DNA of 9,400 nucleotides from JALTID01 sp027004335 [NCBI: bacterium] (GTDB taxonomy: Bacteria; JALSQH01). The stretch lies in assembly GCA_027004335.1 (NCBI GenBank), contig JALTID010000150.1:1-9400 (forward strand). Reading direction: 5' to 3'. The notes below the pieces were generated by a model. The model was not told the origin of the DNA and did not search any database. It worked only from the letters and a program-made list of their open reading frames with translations. The position numbers were made by a program, and so were the translations under genes. This document shows positions 1-6,382 of this stretch, in pieces; position 1 is the stretch's first letter; each line of letters starts with the position of its first letter.

Positions 1-2
1 TC

Positions 3-131
3 TCTTTTGAAAAGGAAAGAATCGCAGATGAAATTAAAATGAGAGAAAACAACTCAAGAAGGTTATTTATCCTCGGAATGATTGTAGGAATACTTGTAAT
101 TGTGGGAGGGATAATATTAATAATAAAATAA
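3..131 (+). CDS. C-terminal end of a membrane-anchored protein (partial)
   Basis: The gene runs in from beyond the left edge and ends at TAA 129-131. The 42 visible residues begin with a charged stretch (SFEKERIADEIKMRENNSRR). A single hydrophobic segment of about 20 residues follows (LFILGMIVGILVIVGGIIIL), and the protein ends IIK. This is the layout of a protein with one C-terminal transmembrane helix and its soluble part in the cytoplasm. The missing N-terminal part would be needed to name it. It lies just upstream of, and on the same strand as, the CLC gene. A GGAGGG purine tract inside its last codons (105-110) could serve as the ribosome binding site for that gene, so the two may be translationally coupled. 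The reading frame is clear, but the function is unknown. Confidence 0.6.
   Translation, partial: SFEKERIADEIKMRENNSRRLFILGMIVGILVIVGGIILIIK
105..110 (+). promoter_or_regulatory. Candidate ribosome binding site for an upstream CLC start
   Basis: GGAGGG lies five bases before an in-frame ATT (116-118) of the CLC reading frame. There is no in-frame ATG, and no other GTG or TTG, between the upstream stop at 35-37 and GTG 206. The remaining alternatives are CTG 152 and several ATA/ATT codons. Only ATT 116 has a purine-rich site at normal spacing. The motif is visible, but its use as a ribosome binding site is inferred. Confidence 0.3.
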
Positions 132-205
132 GGTTTTTTTCAAAAATAATTCTGAGGGAATTTTCTATAAAAGCTGTAAGTAAGTGGTTTCTCTTCTCTT
201 TTTTA

Positions 206-1909
206 GTGGGAATCTTTACCGGGATCTCTGCAATAATTTTTAACCTTATGTTGATCTATGCGGAGAAGTTCCTTCTTATAAATACTGCAGGGCTCATTCA
301 GCCCCTTCCACATGGTGAAAGAGAAAATTTTCTTAATTTTGAGGTGGGGAACCCTCTTATTAGATTCCTCCTACCTGCTTTTGGTGGACTAATTGTAGGA
401 TGGCTTATATACAGATTTGCCCCTGAAACAGCAGGTCATGGAACAGATGCAGTTATAGATTCATATCATAAAAAAAGAGGCCTTATTCGCCCAATTGTTC
501 CAATTATAAAAACCATAGCATCGGCAATAACTCTCGGATCAGGAGGCTCAGGTGGACGAGAGGGACCAGTTGCTCAAACGGGCGGCGGTATCGGGTCAGT
601 AATTGCCAAGATGTTTAAAATGGCCGAGAGGGATAGGAGAATTCTGGTACTCTCTGGGGTTGGGGGAGGAATTGGCTCTATTTTCAGAGCACCTCTTGGT
701 GGTGCTCTTTTTTCTACCGAAGTTTTGTACAGGCAGGCTGATTTTGAGGGTGAAGCCGTCATGCCCTCTATCATCTCAGCAATAACTGCCTATTCAATTT
801 TTGGATTCTTTGCCACATGGAGACCCATCTTCCTTACTCCTGCATATAAATTTAATGTACAGGAATTAGGTTTTTTTGCTGTACTGGGTCTTCTTGTTGT
901 TCCATTTTCATACCTGTATGTCAAGACATTCTACTGGGTAAAGGAAAAATTTGACACAATGAAATTAAACCCCATCTTCAAACCAATGATAGGAGGCTTA
1001 CTAACAGGCTTAATACTTCTTTTTATGCCCCATGTGGCAGGTACCAGCTATGGATGGATCCAGATGGCAATGCTGGGGAAAATATCCATCCTGTTAATGT
1101 TTTCCATAGCTATTTTTAAAATTATTGCTACATCGTTTACCATCGCATCAGGAGGCTCAGGAGGAGTTTTTGCACCCTCCCTCGTGATTGGAGGGATGGT
1201 AGGAGGAGTAACTGGGGTACTTTTAAATCACTTCTTACCCGGGGTAGTTCATGATCCCTCACCCTATGTTATGGTAGGTATGGGAAGTTTTTTTGCAGCG
1301 GCAGCAAAGGTTCCTCTGGCAACCATCGTAATGGTAGCTGAAATGACAGGAAATTACGATCTCCTCGTTCCCATAACTCTGGCTTCTTCCATAGCTTTTC
1401 TTGTATCAGGAAGATGGAGCATCTACGAAAGCCAGGTCAATACAAAAATGGAATCTCCTGCACACAGAGGAGATTTTGTGATTGATGTACTTAAGAAATT
1501 AAAAGTGAAAGATATAAAGGAACTGCCTCAGGAGATACCTTATGTAATGGAAGATACCAATCTTATCTCAATTCTTCAGGTAGCTGCTGCTTCTACCTTT
1601 AGTATCATTCCTGTAATTGATAAGTCTAACAGATTAAAAGGCATAATTGATATGAGCGATCTCAGGAGCACAATTTATCAGGGTGATGTCTCAGAACTTG
1701 GAGAAATAATAATAGCAAAAGACATAGAAAAAACCACCCTCCCTTCAATAAAACCCGAAGAAACCCTTCAGAAAGCTCTTGATCTTTTCACAAATTGGGG
1801 AGCTGATGAAATTATAGTAGTAAATAAGGAAGAGGAATGTTTAGGGATTCTCACCAGGGGAGAACTTCTGAAAGGGTACAACAGGGCTATCCTACAAAAG
1901 ATAAAATAG
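206..1909 (+). CDS. CLC-family chloride channel/transporter with C-terminal CBS pair
   Basis: This is an inner-membrane anion channel or anion/proton exchanger of the CLC family, 567 residues from GTG 206. The pore signatures are present. Helix F has GSGGSGGREGP at residues 111-121, with gating Glu119. Helix N has GVFAP at 320-324. WSIY at 404-407 ends in Tyr407, the likely equivalent of the ion-coordinating tyrosine of E. coli ClcA. Residues ~440-565 form two CBS repeats (first around 443-490, second around 511-560), usually nucleotide-responsive. Two filter features differ from ClcA. The GSGIP loop is GHGTD (77-81), and FSTEV (169-173) puts Val173 where ClcA has its intracellular proton glutamate, as in animal CLC channels. 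GTG 206 lacks a Shine-Dalgarno site and would cut the first membrane helix. The frame is open upstream to 38 and encodes IKAVSKWFLFSFL before the GTG, so the true start is probably earlier. The stop abuts the stop of the convergent kinase gene. Family assignment is secure; transport mode is inferred. Confidence 0.93.
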   Translation: MGIFTGISAIIFNLMLIYAEKFLLINTAGLIQPLPHGERENFLNFEVGNPLIRFLLPAFGGLIVGWLIYRFAPETAGHGTDAVIDSYHKKRGLIRPIVPIIKTIASAITLGSGGSGGREGPVAQTGGGIGSVIAKMFKMAERDRRILVLSGVGGGIGSIFRAPLGGALFSTEVLYRQADFEGEAVMPSIISAITAYSIFGFFATWRPIFLTPAYKFNVQELGFFAVLGLLVVPFSYLYVKTFYWVKEKFDTMKLNPIFKPMIGGLLTGLILLFMPHVAGTSYGWIQMAMLGKISILLMFSIAIFKIIATSFTIASGGSGGVFAPSLVIGGMVGGVTGVLLNHFLPGVVHDPSPYVMVGMGSFFAAAAKVPLATIVMVAEMTGNYDLLVPITLASSIAFLVSGRWSIYESQVNTKMESPAHRGDFVIDVLKKLKVKDIKELPQEIPYVMEDTNLISILQVAAASTFSIIPVIDKSNRLKGIIDMSDLRSTIYQGDVSELGEIIIAKDIEKTTLPSIKPEETLQKALDLFTNWGADEIIVVNKEEECLGILTRGELLKGYNRAILQKIK

Positions 1910-2878
1910 TCATGTATAAACAAGGGTCACATTTAATCCTCTGGTAACCCTTACTTCTCTCCACTTCTCATTTACAAACAATTCACCATCTATTATATAT
2001 CCCATTCCACTTTTTATCCTTATCTCACTGGCTGAGCCTCTCCAGTGGGGAGCAGAAAAACTGTATCTTACAAGTTCCAATCCCCAGAGAATATTATGAG
2101 CATTTCTTAAAGCAGTTACCACATCCAAGTCACTAACAACATAGTAAAATTCATCCCTTGCTTTGTTAATTCCCCTGAAAGGTGTCAACCCAGGAAATGG
2201 ATCAGGAATAGGAGTAGCAACAGAAGCTTTTAATCTTTCGGAAGGAAAAATTTTCCCTTCAATGACAACCTCAGCTTTGTCAGGTTTAATAAGTTCTCTA
2301 TACTCTTCAATATCCATGGCAATTCCACCGATGGTCTGCATTATTTCTCGGAAGACCCATCTTATTCCAGGTTTTCCATTTTCAAGATATCTTTTTATAA
2401 ACTTATAAACCGTTCCATTGGCAAATGTAAATCCGTATTGGGGGAACTCCTCCTGTGGATCCTCTATTTTAAGAAGTGGAACTTCAAGTAATTTTACCTG
2501 ATCTTTCATAAACTTATCCATGAATCTTCTCATGGCAACAACTGGATTTGACACCCTCATGTGCATATGCCTGACTATTGCATTGGTAGAACCCCCTGCA
2601 AGTGGTATTATCCTTGGTACATTTTCATTACCGTATTTATCTATCAAATATGTCAAGACCTTTTGGAGAGTCCCGTCACCCCCACTTATCCCAAGATAGG
2701 TGATTCTCTGAGACATAAAATTATCTACAACTTTTTCCATTTCATCTAAAGATGCTGTATCTGCAGCCTCTCCCCATTCTCTTAAGATCGGCCGAATAAC
2801 ACTGGCTGTATATTTTCTGTTCTTATTTCTTTTGGAGTTCAAATTTACGACTACACCAATACATTTTCTCACAGCCAT
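1910..2878 (-). CDS. Diacylglycerol kinase-family lipid kinase
   Basis: This 322-residue protein is predicted to phosphorylate a lipid such as diacylglycerol or a long-chain base, at the cytoplasmic face of the membrane. The kinase-family nucleotide loop SGGDGTLQ is at residues 65-72. The second glycine-rich element is PLAGGSTNAIV (92-102), where many relatives have a PxGTxNDFA-type sequence. An IIDGE element at 295-299 matches the C-terminal DGE motif of bacterial DgkB/YegS-like proteins. The length is normal for the family (about 290-330). The N-terminus (VVVNLNSKRNKNR, 9-21) resembles the first beta strand and basic loop of the fold. The ATG at 2878 is preceded by a GAGGGGG-like site about nine bases away, and a good sigma70 promoter lies at 2909-2936, so it can be transcribed independently. 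Its TGA touches the stop of the convergent CLC gene. The actual lipid substrate cannot be read from the sequence; sphingosine-type or other lipid substrates are possible. Confidence 0.88.
   Translation of the reverse strand: MAVRKCIGVVVNLNSKRNKNRKYTASVIRPILREWGEAADTASLDEMEKVVDNFMSQRITYLGISGGDGTLQKVLTYLIDKYGNENVPRIIPLAGGSTNAIVRHMHMRVSNPVVAMRRFMDKFMKDQVKLLEVPLLKIEDPQEEFPQYGFTFANGTVYKFIKRYLENGKPGIRWVFREIMQTIGGIAMDIEEYRELIKPDKAEVVIEGKIFPSERLKASVATPIPDPFPGLTPFRGINKARDEFYYVVSDLDVVTALRNAHNILWGLELVRYSFSAPHWRGSASEIRIKSGMGYIIDGELFVNEKWREVRVTRGLNVTLVYT
1922..1952. terminator. Candidate hairpin at the CLC/kinase convergence
   Basis: AAGGGT (1922-1927) pairs with ACCCTT (1947-1952), and the stem extends by AC/GT (1929-1930 with 1944-1945) past one mismatch. 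The loop is about 13 bases. It begins 12 bases after the CLC stop, inside the last codons of the kinase gene. No long T-run follows on either strand, so it is at best a weak or factor-assisted terminator. It is listed because no other structure is visible where these genes converge. Confidence 0.25.
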
Positions 2879-2908
2879 AAGTTCTTACCCCCTCTCTGGT
2901 TCTAAATA

Positions 2909-2936
2909 AGTATACATCAAAAAATAAAAATTTCAA
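2909..2936 (-). promoter_or_regulatory. sigma70-type promoter of the lipid kinase gene
   Basis: Read on the minus strand, TTGAAA (2936-2931) and TATACT (2914-2909) are separated by 16 bases, five of six matches each to the -35 and -10 consensus. Transcription would begin near 2902, giving a leader of about 23 bases that contains the GAGGGGG ribosome binding site before ATG 2878. The hexamers and spacing are visible; activity is inferred. Confidence 0.65.
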
Positions 2937-3027
2937 TCTGTAGAGATTATTATTAAAACAAATGAACTCAAAATTTAGGAAAATTAAGATAATTTCTCCA
3001 TGATAAAGATAGATAATACAAAGATTA

Positions 3028-3052
3028 AATTCCTCTACCGAGAGTAGAAATT
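3028..3052 (-). terminator. Weak hairpin just after the exported-protein gene
   Basis: Two bases after the minus-strand stop codon (3054-3056), GTAGAAATT (3044-3052) pairs with AATT (3028-3031) plus TCTAC (3034-3038). This gives a nine-pair stem with a two-base bulge and a five-base loop. The sequence beyond it on the minus strand is only moderately T-rich (TTTAATCTTTGT). It may be a weak terminator or an mRNA-end structure separating this gene from the independently promoted kinase gene. Confidence 0.35.
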
Positions 3053-3053
3053 G

Positions 3054-3914
3054 CTAGGGCTGCTTAAATACTTTCCCGACCCGAAAATAGGTAGTTAAGC
3101 CTCGCCTGGCACCCCCTCCTATGCCAAGACCTATCAGAGCCTCTATCTGAACAGGGGCATCAATTGTGGTATAGCCAACCATGAGGGAAGAATTAGGTCC
3201 GTTCTCATAATCTGGATATGATGTAAACTTAAGCTGAAAAGCAAATCTGTTATGAGATAGAACTCTTACCCGTGAACAACCATAGAATTCCCAGAGATCT
3301 CCTATCACATAACCATCTAAAAGAAACTGAGAAGAATCCACCTTTCCAAAGTGCAGCAACACATCCCAGCCAATTTGATTTTCCTCATTCTGGACTCCAA
3401 GAATTGGTCCAAACTCTATTGCTCCACTTTCTGTATCAAAACCACCTAAAAGTGAAAGATAAAAAGTGTCTGTGTTTCTTACCGCACTGTATTCAGTGTA
3501 ATTTTCTGAAGAGACCTGGATTTTCTTAAGCTCCTTATAATTAAAATGGTTGAATCCCGCTTTTAGAATCACCCCAATTCCGGGGGATATTCCACTGAAG
3601 ATGGTTGAGTACTCAATAGCTTCATCTTCATAATTGGGGCTGTAAAAAATATCTCCAACCTGCAAAGAAGAAACCAGTTTTGTTTCCATTTTCTTTTTAT
3701 GCTTCATAAGCTCCATTTTATCCCTTATCAGATAGATTTTTTTACCAGTGAAAGTGGTCGAAGAGACAGGAGAATGAAATTTTATGACAGCTTCCTTCTC
3801 ACTTGCTTTAACGGTAGTGTATACTAATTTTGTGTAAGGGTTGTAAGAAAAAGCCACCTCCTGTAAGCTGGGTAGAAAAACCCAAACTAAACAGAGAAAT
3901 TTCAAACTTTCCAC
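3054..3914 (-). CDS. Exported protein of unknown function, probable outer-membrane beta-barrel
   Basis: I do not recognise a named family for this 286-residue protein. It starts with a Sec-type signal peptide: hydrophobic core at about residues 6-17 (FLCLVWVFLPSL) and likely cleavage after AFS (23). The mature N-terminal part (~28-92) alternates short strands and a basic segment (MKHKKKMETK) and ends VGDIFY, possibly a small SH3-like beta domain. From about 150 on, alternating hydrophobic and polar residues with glycine turns (e.g. AIEFGPILGV; ALIGLGIGGG at 259-268) resemble amphipathic strands of a membrane barrel. It ends with the strand-like YFRVGKVF before a KQP tail. GTG 3914 is the farthest possible start, because the codon before it is a stop, and it has no Shine-Dalgarno site. 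TTG at codon 4 (3905-3903) would give a cleaner MKFL signal peptide with GGAAAG just upstream. The gene is divergent from fbp. The exported nature is well supported; the barrel is an inference. Confidence 0.7.
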   Translation of the reverse strand: MESLKFLCLVWVFLPSLQEVAFSYNPYTKLVYTTVKASEKEAVIKFHSPVSSTTFTGKKIYLIRDKMELMKHKKKMETKLVSSLQVGDIFYSPNYEDEAIEYSTIFSGISPGIGVILKAGFNHFNYKELKKIQVSSENYTEYSAVRNTDTFYLSLLGGFDTESGAIEFGPILGVQNEENQIGWDVLLHFGKVDSSQFLLDGYVIGDLWEFYGCSRVRVLSHNRFAFQLKFTSYPDYENGPNSSLMVGYTTIDAPVQIEALIGLGIGGGARRGLTTYFRVGKVFKQP

Positions 3915-3924
3915 TTAAAAGGGT

Positions 3925-3952
3925 TTGACTTTTTGCGACAATAAATTATAAT
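3925..3952 (+). promoter_or_regulatory. Near-consensus sigma70 promoter of the fbp operon
   Basis: TTGACT (3925-3930) and a perfect TATAAT (3947-3952) are separated by 16 bases. Transcription would start near 3959, about 23 bases before the fbp ATG, leaving just enough leader for the GGAGGT site. This is the strongest promoter visible in the window and is the likely driver of the operon from fbp onward. Confidence 0.75.
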
Positions 3953-3955
3953 TTA
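3942..3955. promoter_or_regulatory. 14-bp perfect palindrome over the -10 element (possible bidirectional promoter)
   Basis: TAAATTATAATTTA equals its own reverse complement. It contains TATAAT on the plus strand (3947-3952) and also on the minus strand (3950-3945). A minus-strand start near 3938 would put the 5' end about 24 bases before GTG 3914 of the exported-protein gene, for which I find no better promoter. No convincing -35 exists for the minus direction. The symmetry is certain; divergent use is an inference. Confidence 0.45.
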
Positions 3956-3970
3956 ATAAAAATAAAAAAC

Positions 3971-3976
3971 GGAGGT
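3971..3976 (+). promoter_or_regulatory. Ribosome binding site of fbp
   Basis: GGAGGT lies five bases before ATG 3982. This strong Shine-Dalgarno site fixes the start codon of fbp. Confidence 0.85.
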
Positions 3977-3981
3977 AGTTC

Positions 3982-4986
3982 ATGACCCATTCAATTGGTG
4001 AGCCGCTTTCAAGGCATATTCTGGAAGAGATGAGGAAAGTTGGGGCCACTGGAGAGTTCACCATGCTTTTTAATCAAATTGCCTTCGCAGCCAAAATAGT
4101 AAGTAGAGAGGTAAATAAAGCCGGACTGGCCAATATCTTAGGATTAACAGGTGAAACTAATGTAAGTGGAGACGAGGTTAAAAAATTAGATATCTACGCC
4201 AATGATACACTCATAAAAGCACTTAATCATGTGGGGCATCTATGTGTTATGGCATCAGAGGAGAATAAGACTCTCATAGAGATTCCCGACAGGTATCCAG
4301 CGGGAAAGTATGTATTTGTTTTTGACCCTCTTGATGGCTCTTCCAATATAGATGTCAATGCAACAATTGGTACCATCTTTGGGGTTTACAGAAGGGTCAG
4401 TTCAGATGGGAAAGGAACCATGGAAGATGTTCTGCAAAAGGGGGATAACCTCGTATGTGGAGGGTATGTACTATATGGTTCTTCCACGATGCTAGTTTAT
4501 ACTACAGGTAATGGTGTTCACGGATTCACCCTTGACCCTTCTGTGGGAGAATTTCTGCTTTCACATCCAGACATGCAGATTCCCAAAAGGGGTACCATTT
4601 ACAGTGTAAACGAAGGATACTACAACCTCTGGGATGAGAATGTGAGAAGATATGTGGATTATCTCAAATCAGATAAAAACAAAAATGGTAAGCCCTACAA
4701 GATGAGGTACATCGGATCCCTTGTGGCGGATTTTCACAGGACTCTTATATACGGGGGAATCTTCATGTATCCTGCAGATAAGAATAGTCCTTCCGGAAAA
4801 CTGAGGCTTTTATATGAAGCAAATCCTCTCTCCTTTGTGGTGGAACAAGCTGGTGGGAGAGCAATTGATGGGAGACAGCGAATAAGAGATATCCAACCAA
4901 CAGACCTTCATCAGAGGACACCCCTTTTCATTGGATCGGAAGAGGATGTTAAAGAAGCAGAAGCTTTTTTAAGAGGAGAAAAATAA
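3982..4986 (+). CDS. fbp: Fructose-1,6-bisphosphatase, class I
   Basis: This 334-residue cytoplasmic enzyme hydrolyses fructose 1,6-bisphosphate to fructose 6-phosphate and phosphate, the committed step of gluconeogenesis. The length is typical for class I. Metal and catalytic residues are intact: Glu93-Glu94 (ASEE), Asp115 and Asp118 in [11 protein letters not shown] (114-124), and Glu279 in YEANP. Substrate residues seen in other class I enzymes are present: Asn210 region, Arg242-Tyr243 (MRYIG), Tyr263 and Lys273. The N-terminal TGEFT (23-27), Lys109-Tyr110 and Arg137 match the AMP site of the pig enzyme, so AMP inhibition is likely. The start is fixed by GGAGGT five bases upstream and a near-consensus promoter. 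It is the first gene of the operon; the patatin gene begins 12 bases after its stop. The pairing with lipid and envelope genes is unusual, but nothing in the protein itself is odd. Confidence 0.97.
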   Translation: MTHSIGEPLSRHILEEMRKVGATGEFTMLFNQIAFAAKIVSREVNKAGLANILGLTGETNVSGDEVKKLDIYANDTLIKALNHVGHLCVMASEENKTLIEIPDRYPAGKYVFVFDPLDGSSNIDVNATIGTIFGVYRRVSSDGKGTMEDVLQKGDNLVCGGYVLYGSSTMLVYTTGNGVHGFTLDPSVGEFLLSHPDMQIPKRGTIYSVNEGYYNLWDENVRRYVDYLKSDKNKNGKPYKMRYIGSLVADFHRTLIYGGIFMYPADKNSPSGKLRLLYEANPLSFVVEQAGGRAIDGRQRIRDIQPTDLHQRTPLFIGSEEDVKEAEAFLRGEK

Positions 4987-4998
4987 GGGGGTAATTAA

Positions 4999-6351
4999 AT
5001 GGGAATAACGGTTGTAAGAAAAACAAAACCTGGTGTAGAAAAAAGAGGTGCAAAAGTAGCGCTCGTTTTAGCTGGTGGTGCTGTCACCGGTGGTGCATTT
5101 AAAATCGGAGGTCTTATTGCCCTGAATAATTACCTGCTGAACAGAAAAATAACAGAATTTGATGTTTATGTAGGCCTAAGTGCAGGGGCATTACTGTCAG
5201 CACCTCTTGCTGGAGATATTACACCAGAAGAAATGTTAAAAAGTATAAATGGAACATCACCAAATTTCTCACAGTTAAAGTACTGGGATTTTTATTACCC
5301 CAATCTAAAGGAAATTCTATTCAAGCCTGTAAGATTCGTCTTTGATTTAATAAAAGTTTTTCCTGAATTCCTCTACGACATATTTGTTATTGCTCCAAAT
5401 CTTTTTCTTGAGGTACAGGAGCAGGTAGGAAAGTTTATAAAAAATCCCACTTATTCCAATCTTGAGAAAATAATTGAGCCTATTGCTAATTCCATGATAT
5501 CTCCAGAATTTCCAAATCCTTTGGAATATTTACCTTCAGGTATTTTTGATAATAAAAGGTTGGAAAAATACTTAAGGTACAACATTGAGCGGAATAACCT
5601 CTCCAATGACTTTGTAGAACTGTATCGTAGAAACGGTAAAGAGCTTTTCATAACAGCGACAAATCTTGATACAGCAGAGAGAGTGGTCTTTGGGCATAAT
5701 GAAATAAATAATCTGACTATTTCAGAAGCAGTCCAGGCATCTACGGCTCTTCCTGTTTTCTATAAGCCTGCAAGGCTAAATGGATTTGATTATGTAGATG
5801 GTGGCATAAGGAGAACTGCAAACATAGATGTCGCCTATGAACATGGAGCAGAATTAATCATCTGTTACAATCCCTTTCGTCCGATATACAACGAAGTCAA
5901 TGTAGAATACATTGAAGCTCTTGATAAGTACTCAGTGGAAGGAAGATATCTCTCAGATAGGGGGCTCATTTCTATAATAAATCAGGTCTTTAGAACTCTT
6001 CTTCACACAAGGCTGGAAGTAGGAATTGAAAGATTTAAGCATGATCCCTCTTTTACAGGAGATATAATATTGATAGAACCAATGGAGGATGATGTTGCTT
6101 TCTTTGATATGAACCCTGTTGCCTTCTGGCACAGAGCAAAAGCAGCGAAGAAGGGATTTGAATCAGTTATATTTTCCGCCGAAGAAGAGTATGACGAAAT
6201 TAAAGAGATTCTCAAACCATATGGAATAGAAATAACAAGGCACTTCATCAGGGAATATCTGGAGAAATTGAGAAAGGCAAGTTACAGCGATGAAGCGGTA
6301 TTAGATATCCTGGAACAGGAAACCCCTGCACGAAAATTAAAAATTATTTGA
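4999..6351 (+). CDS. Patatin-like phospholipase (GGxVTG type)
   Basis: This 450-residue protein is a predicted serine lipid acyl hydrolase with a Ser-Asp dyad. The nucleophile lies in GLSAG (59-63, Ser61). The oxyanion loop is LAGGAVTGGAF (24-34), a variant of the usual GGGxRG with Thr-Gly in the Arg position. The catalytic Asp is Asp267 in DYVDGG (264-269), and ASTALPVFYKP (247-257) is the conserved stretch before it. Both dyad residues are kept, so the enzyme should be active. About 80-200 is a large insert with aromatic and hydrophobic stretches (FDLIKVFPEFLYDIFVIAPN), possibly a membrane-contacting cap. The C-terminal ~100 residues are charged and helical. There is no signal peptide, so it is likely cytoplasmic or membrane-associated. 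ATG 4999 follows AAGGGGGT by six bases and the fbp stop by 12, so it is co-transcribed with fbp. The substrate (phospholipid or neutral lipid ester) is not known. Confidence 0.92.
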   Translation: MGITVVRKTKPGVEKRGAKVALVLAGGAVTGGAFKIGGLIALNNYLLNRKITEFDVYVGLSAGALLSAPLAGDITPEEMLKSINGTSPNFSQLKYWDFYYPNLKEILFKPVRFVFDLIKVFPEFLYDIFVIAPNLFLEVQEQVGKFIKNPTYSNLEKIIEPIANSMISPEFPNPLEYLPSGIFDNKRLEKYLRYNIERNNLSNDFVELYRRNGKELFITATNLDTAERVVFGHNEINNLTISEAVQASTALPVFYKPARLNGFDYVDGGIRRTANIDVAYEHGAELIICYNPFRPIYNEVNVEYIEALDKYSVEGRYLSDRGLISIINQVFRTLLHTRLEVGIERFKHDPSFTGDIILIEPMEDDVAFFDMNPVAFWHRAKAAKKGFESVIFSAEEEYDEIKEILKPYGIEITRHFIREYLEKLRKASYSDEAVLDILEQETPARKLKII

Positions 6352-6352
6352 C

Positions 6353-6369
6353 CTTCAATTCTATTGAAG
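6353..6369 (+). promoter_or_regulatory. 7-bp perfect hairpin/dyad between the patatin and lipoprotein genes
   Basis: CTTCAAT (6353-6359) and ATTGAAG (6363-6369) form a perfect inverted repeat around a three-base TCT loop, beginning two bases after the patatin stop and ending 13 bases before ATG 6383. No T-run follows, so it is not a standard terminator. It could be an RNA processing or attenuation structure. It also sits between a TTGACC (6348-6353) and TACCAT (6371-6376) pair that resembles a weak promoter with 17-base spacing, so it could instead be an operator. The repeat is certain; its role is open. Confidence 0.4.
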
Positions 6370-6382
6370 CTACCATTATCAT

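Noticed and set aside
94-115. A possible promoter (TTGTAA with GATAAT) before the CLC gene
   Set aside because: The two elements are only 10 bases apart, far too close for a sigma70 promoter.
2163-2408. An 81-codon plus-strand open frame
   Set aside because: It is antisense to the lipid kinase gene and has no protein signature.
2879-3053. A small RNA or additional small gene in the 175-bp gap
   Set aside because: Apart from the hairpin after the upstream gene and the kinase promoter, I see only AT-rich sequence with no plausible reading frame or conserved RNA shape.
3272-3529. An 85-codon plus-strand open frame
   Set aside because: It is antisense to the exported protein gene, with a composition unlike a real protein and no start signal.
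6003-6248. An 81-codon minus-strand open frame
   Set aside because: It is antisense to the well-supported patatin gene and shows no motif or ribosome binding site.
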